This document shows positions 58,531 through 64,000 of a DNA stretch of 64,000 bases, piece by piece (position 1 is the stretch's first letter; each line of letters starts with the position of its first letter). This stretch comes from Buxus sempervirens (taxonomy: Eukaryota > Streptophyta > Magnoliopsida > Buxales > Buxaceae): contig OX387194.1 in the NCBI GenBank assembly GCA_947561395.2, positions 17,780,048-17,844,047 of the forward strand, written 5' to 3'. The position numbers and the translations under genes were made by a program. The notes beneath the pieces are model-generated. The model was not told the DNA's origin, made no database searches, and worked only from the letters and a program-made list of their open reading frames with translations.

Positions 58531-59751
58531 GTTCCAGCTTCTCTCTAGTAACAATCTTTGTCATCATGTCTACTAGATTTTTCTCAGTATGAATCTTCCT
58601 TAGCAATAACAACTGTTCCACAATTGCCTGGCATCGCCAATGATATCTCACATATATGTGCTTTGTAAGTGAATGATAAGTAGCATTCTTGTTTAAGTCT
58701 AAGGCACTCTGACTATCATAATGAACCACATACGCATCATGCTTCAACAAATCTTGGAGAAACCGTTTCATCCAAAGCATCTCTTTCGTTGCTTTTGTAG
58801 CTACAATATACTCAGCTTCTGTGGTAGATAAGGCAACACACTTCTGCAGTTTTGATTGTCATGAGATAGCTCCCACCGCAAAAGTAAACAAGTGCCCTGA
58901 AGTTGATTTCCTACCATCAAGGTCACCTGCCATATCTACATCTGTAAAACCCTCCAAAACTGGTTTTGAACCGCCAAAAGTCAAGCACATCTTCAAGCTA
59001 CCTCTCAAGTATCTAATAATCCATTTCACTACTTGCCAATGATCTTTGCCAGGATTAGAAAGGAACATGCTAACAACTCCAACAGCATAGGCAATGTCTA
59101 GACGTGTGTAAACCATAGCATACATCAAACTCCCAACTGCAGAGGAGTAAGGAACTGCTGCCATGCTATCTTTCTGTTCCTTGGTAGAGATACAAGCCTT
59201 CTTACTTACTTTGAAGTTACCACCAAGAGGTGTACTAATTGGTTTGGCTTGATTCATGTTAAATCTTTCAAGTACCCTCTCAATATATTTCTCTTGTGAC
59301 AACCATAGCTTCCTAGCTTTCCTGTCACGAGAAATTTTCATACCCAAAATCTGTCTTGCTGCACCAAGATCTTTCACATATCAAAAGACTTAGACATCTT
59401 TACCTTCAAACTGCTAATCAACTAAACATCTTGTCCCACTATCAACATATCATCTACATATAACAAAAGAATAATGAACTTACCGTTAGGGAACTTTCTT
59501 ACATACACACAGAGATTTGTCTTTAACCTAGTATAACCATGACCCACCATGAATGAGTCAAACTTCTTATACCATTGCCTTAGAGCCTGCTTTAACCCAT
59601 AAAAGCTCTTTTTCAATTTGCAAATCATGTACTCTTTCCCCTTTACTTCAAATCCTTTTGGTTGAACTATGTAGATTTCTTACTCCAAGTCATCATGGAG
59701 AAACGCAATCTTCACATCTAACTATTCAAACTCAAGATCTAAGTTAGCTAC
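58531..59751 (-). pseudogene. Copia reverse transcriptase and RNase H, broken
   Basis: Motifs in order on the minus strand: L-K-K-S-F-Y-G-L-K-Q-A and Y-V-D-D-M-L-I-V-G (59422-59628), M-K-D-L-G-A-A-R-Q-I-L-G-M (59377), S-T-P-L-G and Y-S-S-A-V-G-S-L-M-Y-A-M (about 59150), D-x-D-M-A-G-D-L-D-G-R-K-S-T-S-G (about 58910), then D-S-Q-S-A-L-D-L and H-I-Y-V-R-Y-H-W (58526-58780). Shifts occur near 59400 and 58850, and two stops lie before 59640. Dead copy. Confidence 0.9.
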
Positions 59752-60729
59752 TGTGAGACATGGAAAAATCACCGAGATGATTCCCTCCGTCAACACACGG
59801 GCTCAACAGAAATGGGAGAGTCGCCACCATTCAATTTTTAAGGTGTGAATGGACACCCGAAAGATTCAAAATAAACAAAAGGAGCTAAAAGGCAAATACT
59901 AGAGTAAAAATAACTCTACTTGAAAATCAAATCCAGAGATGGGTAAGGGGATTAGATTATGAACAGGGGAAGGTGTTAGGCACCCCCATTCACCCACACA
60001 AGGTAGTTGCCAAGTGTTATTCATGAAAAAATGAGAAATCTTGCTAAAATAATCAAAACCTTGAGAAAGGATTAAACAAATGTGTGATACCTTCACATGA
60101 GAAATCCAAATGAATTCCAGATCCTCTTTTATGTCAATATCACCTCTGGAATATCACCAATAGATGGAAATCAAAGCAGAAATTGCACAAAACCAAGTTG
60201 AGTCAAATCCGGAAAATTCGGTGAAAGATAGAGCCATTGTCTTGAAATCATTCAAATCTAGTTTAGATTGAATCCAACCAAATCCATTTGAAATATTATG
60301 ATAAATAGAAGACTCATGCAAATTTTCAACTAATTCCGGTTAAAATCCTAGGAGTTATTCTCCTTTGAAATCTGCTGCAGGAGATAGTTAAAAGTGACAA
60401 GTGGGCAAGTTTGGAAAATCATTTAGAAAAATCGGCTCCATATAAATCCATGAAATTTGGTGTGAATGAAGTATGTATGGCCATCTTTCCAATAAAACTA
60501 GCCTCATACAAAAATTCATTCGGATGTGCCTTGGGTGGTCTCCCGAACAGGCTCCAAAGATCACAGATTTACCCAGAAAAGTGTTGTTGAGCAGTTTTGA
60601 GTAAATCTGTTACCAACGACACAAATGGAGTCAAAAAATTATGAAACCAACTGGATATGAAATTAGACTTCCAAAGGAAAACTCAGAAATAAGAATCACT
60701 CGAATTGAACTTAAAACGAACACATGGCG

Positions 60730-60794
60730 CTCAGTCGAAGTGACAGGTTCTACAATCAAACCTGAACTGACCTATCAACTTCGACTGAGAGGTG
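60730..60794. repeat. Hairpin in the LTR leader
   Basis: CAGTCGAAGT...ACTTCGACTG arms with inner AGGTT/AACCT pairing. A TG microsatellite lies further on at 61300-61318. Confidence 0.8.
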
Positions 60795-61984
60795 TCAAAA
60801 TTCCGCTAAATAAAAATTAATGACAATTTACAGGAATAAACTAGACAGCCTCACCTTTCCAATGGCTCTAGAATCACTCCAAAATTCATCCGAACGATGA
60901 AGTTACGAGTGTCCGAAGTTGGGGTACAGCTGTTGTCAAGTTAATCCTTTTTAAAGAAAATTAACTCAAAACAGTAATAAGGTGTGTGGAATCCGTGCAA
61001 GATAAATCAAAATCATTTTAAAAAGATATTGAAGAACCTCTAGGAAGAAATGGGGCACAAGTTTGGCTCACCATTCTCTCCGATTAGAGAGAATATGCCA
61101 AAACCCCCAAAAGTGAGCAAAAATGCCCAAAACCGAGAGGTTAGACCTAGAGGTCTTCAATACTCAAGATAAGCTTGATTGAAATCAATTCAAAAATCAT
61201 TGAAATATATTCTAGAATTGCTTGGGGCTATTCATTCCAGATCTATCACAATGAATGCAATAAATCCGAAATATAAGTCGAATCCGACAAAACAAGTGCT
61301 ATGTGTGTGTGTGTGTGTAAAAATCCATTCTTCAATAATATAACAACATATAGCATGCATTCATGTCAATCAAATGGGGTTCTAGAACAACCTAGGGTTC
61401 CGTTCCATTCTCGTTTCCCTTAGTTCTCTCTCCCCGTTTAACGGTTCTTCGAGATAATCTTGGGGTACTTTGAATATGAAATGGTTTTCATAGAATCAAA
61501 AGGCTTATTCAACAAGGTTCTAACACTAGGATCAATCCTCAGTCTCGTTTCCCCTAGATCCCGCCTTCACGTTTTATGGCTAGGGGGAGTCTCGAGGTAC
61601 TTTGAGTAGAGGAAGGGTTTTTATACACACAGATTAGGCCTTATTCTACAGAAAGATAGAAGAAGAGAACTAAACCTAGAATGTAAGACAGAAAAATTAA
61701 AGAAGGTTTTAGGCTTACCTGGGTTCTTGGAGCAGTGCGGCAGCGGTTCCCTTCTTCACTCGGAGCTCTTGAATCTCCAACTTATTGGCCATTTGCTTAA
61801 GGAGGAGCCTCCTATTTATAGGCAAAGGCTAGGGTTAGGGTTTGCATGATGGTAGACACAAAATAATGTCTAGAGCCCACCAACCTTAACCCTAAGGCCA
61901 TTTCCGAGATTTCCACTCCTTTAATGAAGGATATGATGGTAAAAAGTGAAAACTCTCGGAAAACCATAATTTTGAGCAAAAATC

Positions 61985-62132
61985 TTGTATCCGACATATC
62001 AGGTAGGATACACGAGCACCTATATGTATCCAACATATGTCGTCGGATACACTAATGCCTACTTGTATCCGACATAAGTTGTCGGATATAAGGGGATATG
62101 CTTGTATCCGACCTGAGTTGTCGGATACAAGA
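61985..62132. repeat. Palindrome cluster upstream of the LTR TATA box
   Basis: Four units of the GTATCCGAC...GTCGGATAC type with 4-8 nt loops, the same theme as at 39241-39487 in a different family. It ends about 165 bp upstream, in element sense, of the TATA box. Confidence 0.92.
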
Positions 62133-62230
62133 AGAAATGCATATTTCTCAAATTTTGTGCTGGTTTCAAAGGAAAGAATGATTTTGGCCAATTATTCATC
62201 ATTTTTACTGTGCAATTTGGGGTGTCTACA

Positions 62231-62248
62231 ACTGCCCCTCTTTGCGGG
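62231..62248 (-). other. Polypurine tract
   Basis: Read on the minus strand, CCCGCAAAGAGGGGCAGT abuts the LTR start. This primes second-strand DNA synthesis and fixes the orientation of the element. Confidence 0.8.
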
Positions 62249-62743
62249 AGTTGCAAAGCAATGAGCTGCAAAGATTAGACAAGCCCAAATTGCACTCCCT
62301 TAACCATGATTTGCTTGGTTCGATTCAATTTTGCAAAATAATTTTTGGGTGAAGATTTGCCAAAAAGCCCTAACTTTAAGGGGGCATCTCTCCAAGACAT
62401 CTTAAATTCCACTGAGCTCTCGTGGCTATGAAGTGGATTTTAAGCCCAAAATGTGATCTTTGAAAACTGATTTTTTTCATCAAACCAAGTAAAAAATTAA
62501 ATGAATACTTTCCTCTTGACCAACACATTTCCCCAAGTTGTCCCAAATTTCACAGAGCTCTCGTGGCTATGACGTGGATTTTAAGCCAAAAATAGGGTTT
62601 TTTTGTGAAAATAGCAGACTTTGTAGCACCCTTTTTTCTTTTTCTTTTTCTTGTTTTTTTTTTCATTTTTTCTTTTTCTTTTTTTTTTCTTTTTTCTTTT
62701 CTTTTTCTCCTTTTTTTTCTTTTTTTTTTTTTGTTTTTCTTTT
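62249..62743. other. Internal region of the right-edge element, with long pyrimidine tract
   Basis: 62629-62742 is almost only T and C. A repeat pair with CAxxGAGCTCTCGTGGCTATGA and GTGGATTTTAAGCC occurs near 62415 and 62556. The lysine-rich frame on the minus strand is an artefact of the tract. Confidence 0.6.
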
Positions 62744-62822
62744 GTATCCGACGTAGCTCGTCGGATAAGAAGACCTCTATTTGTATCCGACATACTTCGT
62801 CGGATACACCTATTTATATAAG
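62744..62822 (+). promoter_or_regulatory. Palindromes and TATA box of a plus-strand (element-antisense) transcript
   Basis: TATCCGACG...CGTCGGATA (62746-62768) and TGTATCCGAC...GTCGGATACA (62782-62808) are followed at once by TATTTATATAAG (62811-62822). The arrangement matches the promoter of antisense gene 2 in the central element and points away from the 3' LTR, as antisense genes should. Confidence 0.65.
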
Positions 62823-64000
62823 TCGCGCGAGACCGCGACTCTTCCTCTTCTTTTCTTCTTCTCAGATTGCAAACCCCAGAAACATCTCTCCTTCTTCGAC
62901 TGCGGCATTCAATTCCCTTCTTCTCCGGCAACTTCTCTAGATTCCGGCGACTCCTATTGACACCGCCGACGCCTTTGACTCCGGCAATTTCCTGGTGAAC
63001 GCCCATTCACGACAGTGGCCGAGCCCTAGCTTGTTTCCCTTTTTTTCTGATTTCCGACGATTCCACCACTCAGCATTGGAGTGCAAACCTCCGGCGATTG
63101 CTTGAGCTCTACTCACCATTCTCTACCATCAAGTTTCGGTTTCCACTCTAACAGTGGTAGTAAGCAATCCTTCGGCAATACCAAATTCCACCTGATTTCA
63201 AGTAATTTTTTTTTTCTTTCGATAATTGATGCTTACCATGTCTTCTGTTAGAATTTTAGCCAAACACTGCTAGCATTTACTTGAGAACACTTGCAAAATT
63301 TGAGATGCCTTAAACATGTCAATTCTCTCTTGTAGCTTGGTGTTGCCATGCCGAACTTGATTTACTGGTTGCATGTTTTGTATACTTCTCATGCTTTGGT
63401 TTTCTAGATTGCTGATTTTCTGATTGCATGCTAGAACAAGCTTTGATCTCCCAATTTTGATCCAATTTGCTGCAATTCTTTAAGATTGTCCTGCTGGTGA
63501 TATTTCCTCATTGTTCCTGCCGAAATTGACAGTGATCAGCATAATTTTTCTTTTTGCTGCATTTTCTCTTTTGATGCTCATCCGAGAACTTGAGCTTGTG
63601 GTTTTGATAATCTCTGAAATTTGTTTGCAAGCCTATGTCTTTATCTCAAGAACATTGGATTACCCGTTCTAATTCCCAACTGAATTGTTCACGGCATGAT
63701 TTTGCATTTCCAATATTGCTGATGATAGAATTTTTCAGACTTGATGCCATGTCTGTTTTCCTGAAATGTGCTTTGACTTTCAAGTTGATCCTGCCCCTTC
63801 CTAAGGTGTGGTTTTTTAACACTGACTGCCGGTGGTATTTATTGAATTGCTGATTGCATGGCCTTTTTACTTTGCTTTTGCATTACTGGTGATGAATGCT
63901 CATGGCATGATTTTCCGGTTTTGCCAAAGCTTTTGATGAATTATTGATGGTGGACTGCCCACTTTTAATACACTGTTGTGAAATTTTTTTTTTCCAATTC
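62823..64000 (+). other. Probable leader of the antisense gene of the right-edge element
   Basis: CT-rich, CCGGCGA-rich sequence (62830-63120) followed by T-rich sequence resembles a 5' untranslated region and intron. No recognisable protein domain is reached before the window ends. Confidence 0.45.

Larger units (their letters stand above)
55641..59751 (-). mobile_element. Ty1/copia remnant, interrupted by a solo LTR
   Basis: On the minus strand: reverse transcriptase and RNase H (59751-58531), then after the inserted solo LTR the end of the internal region (56038-55958) with a polypurine tract GGGCTAGAGGGGGAGAT, then a 3' LTR beginning TGTAGTGGGG at 55957. A minus-strand TATATAA lies near 55674. 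The left end of that LTR was not found. The upstream half is replaced by the Tat-type LTR starting at 59752. Confidence 0.75.
59752..62230 (-). mobile_element. 3' LTR of a minus-strand Tat/Ogre-like element
   Basis: On the minus strand it starts TGTAGACACCCC (62230) and ends ATGTCTCACA (59752), 2479 bp. It contains a TATA box at 61813-61820 and a donor CAG/GTAAGC at 61718, plus the duplicated block around 61400-61640. Its R-U5 end matches 1-539. A polypurine tract lies just upstream in element sense, so this is a 3' LTR and the element continues past the right edge. It is inserted in copia coding DNA. Confidence 0.9.

Noticed and set aside
62581-63006. Lysine-rich 141-residue frame on the minus strand
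   Set aside because: It is the complement of a T/C tract and has no domain outside it.

Overview
The window looks like nuclear DNA of a flowering plant. It has spliced plant genes, Ty3/gypsy and Ty1/copia retrotransposons, hAT and Mutator-type DNA transposons, and large AT-rich stretches. One gene appears intact: an eight-exon coclaurine N-methyltransferase-like gene on the minus strand (9760-12547). Such genes are best known from benzylisoquinoline alkaloid plants, but homologues occur more widely, so I do not name a species. I saw no tRNA, rRNA or CRISPR locus.

Left flank (1-9759): the 3' part of a Tat/Ogre-like LTR, a probable LTR of a second gypsy family (called family A here), a decayed copia piece joined to a truncated Tat-type LTR, and a 3.1-kb solo LTR (5669-8808, TSD GTACA). 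The methyltransferase gene follows, with a 175-bp tandem duplication starting about 225 bp upstream of its ATG.

Centre (14267-49321): one large nested stack, in which each layer is supported by target-site duplications that I matched by eye. A hAT transposon (8-bp TSD ATTGAGAC) is split by a family A solo LTR (15610-45330, TSD CTGCA/CTCCA). That is split by another family A solo LTR (17425-43491, TSD ATCTA). The inner LTR received a 19.6-kb Tat/Ogre-like retrotransposon (18949-38553, TSD GTCGC) and a 4.0-kb Tat-type solo LTR (38659-42700, TSD CTTAT). The long element carries decayed gag, protease, reverse transcriptase, two RNase H domains and integrase. Between pol and its 3' LTR lie two antisense spliced genes related to plant mobile domain families.

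Right flank (49322-64000): a Pack-MULE (49382-51888, 9-bp TSD, about 175-bp terminal inverted repeats) holds fragments of an LRK10L-type receptor kinase and a PPR gene. Next is a hAT-type element (51990-53415, 8-bp TSD) that captured exon 1 of an SVP/JOINTLESS-like MADS-box gene. After that comes a copia remnant interrupted by a family A solo LTR (56044-58530, TSD GTTCC) and by a minus-strand Tat/Ogre-like element entering from the right edge (3' LTR 59752-62230).

The most unusual cross-cutting signal is a set of CpG-rich, hairpin-capable inverted-repeat clusters. They recur just upstream of TATA boxes in Tat-type LTRs and in both visible antisense promoters, inside the leader introns of family A LTRs, and in the hAT 5' region. 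Their sequences differ from element to element while their position is kept. All boundaries were placed by reading, without alignment software.
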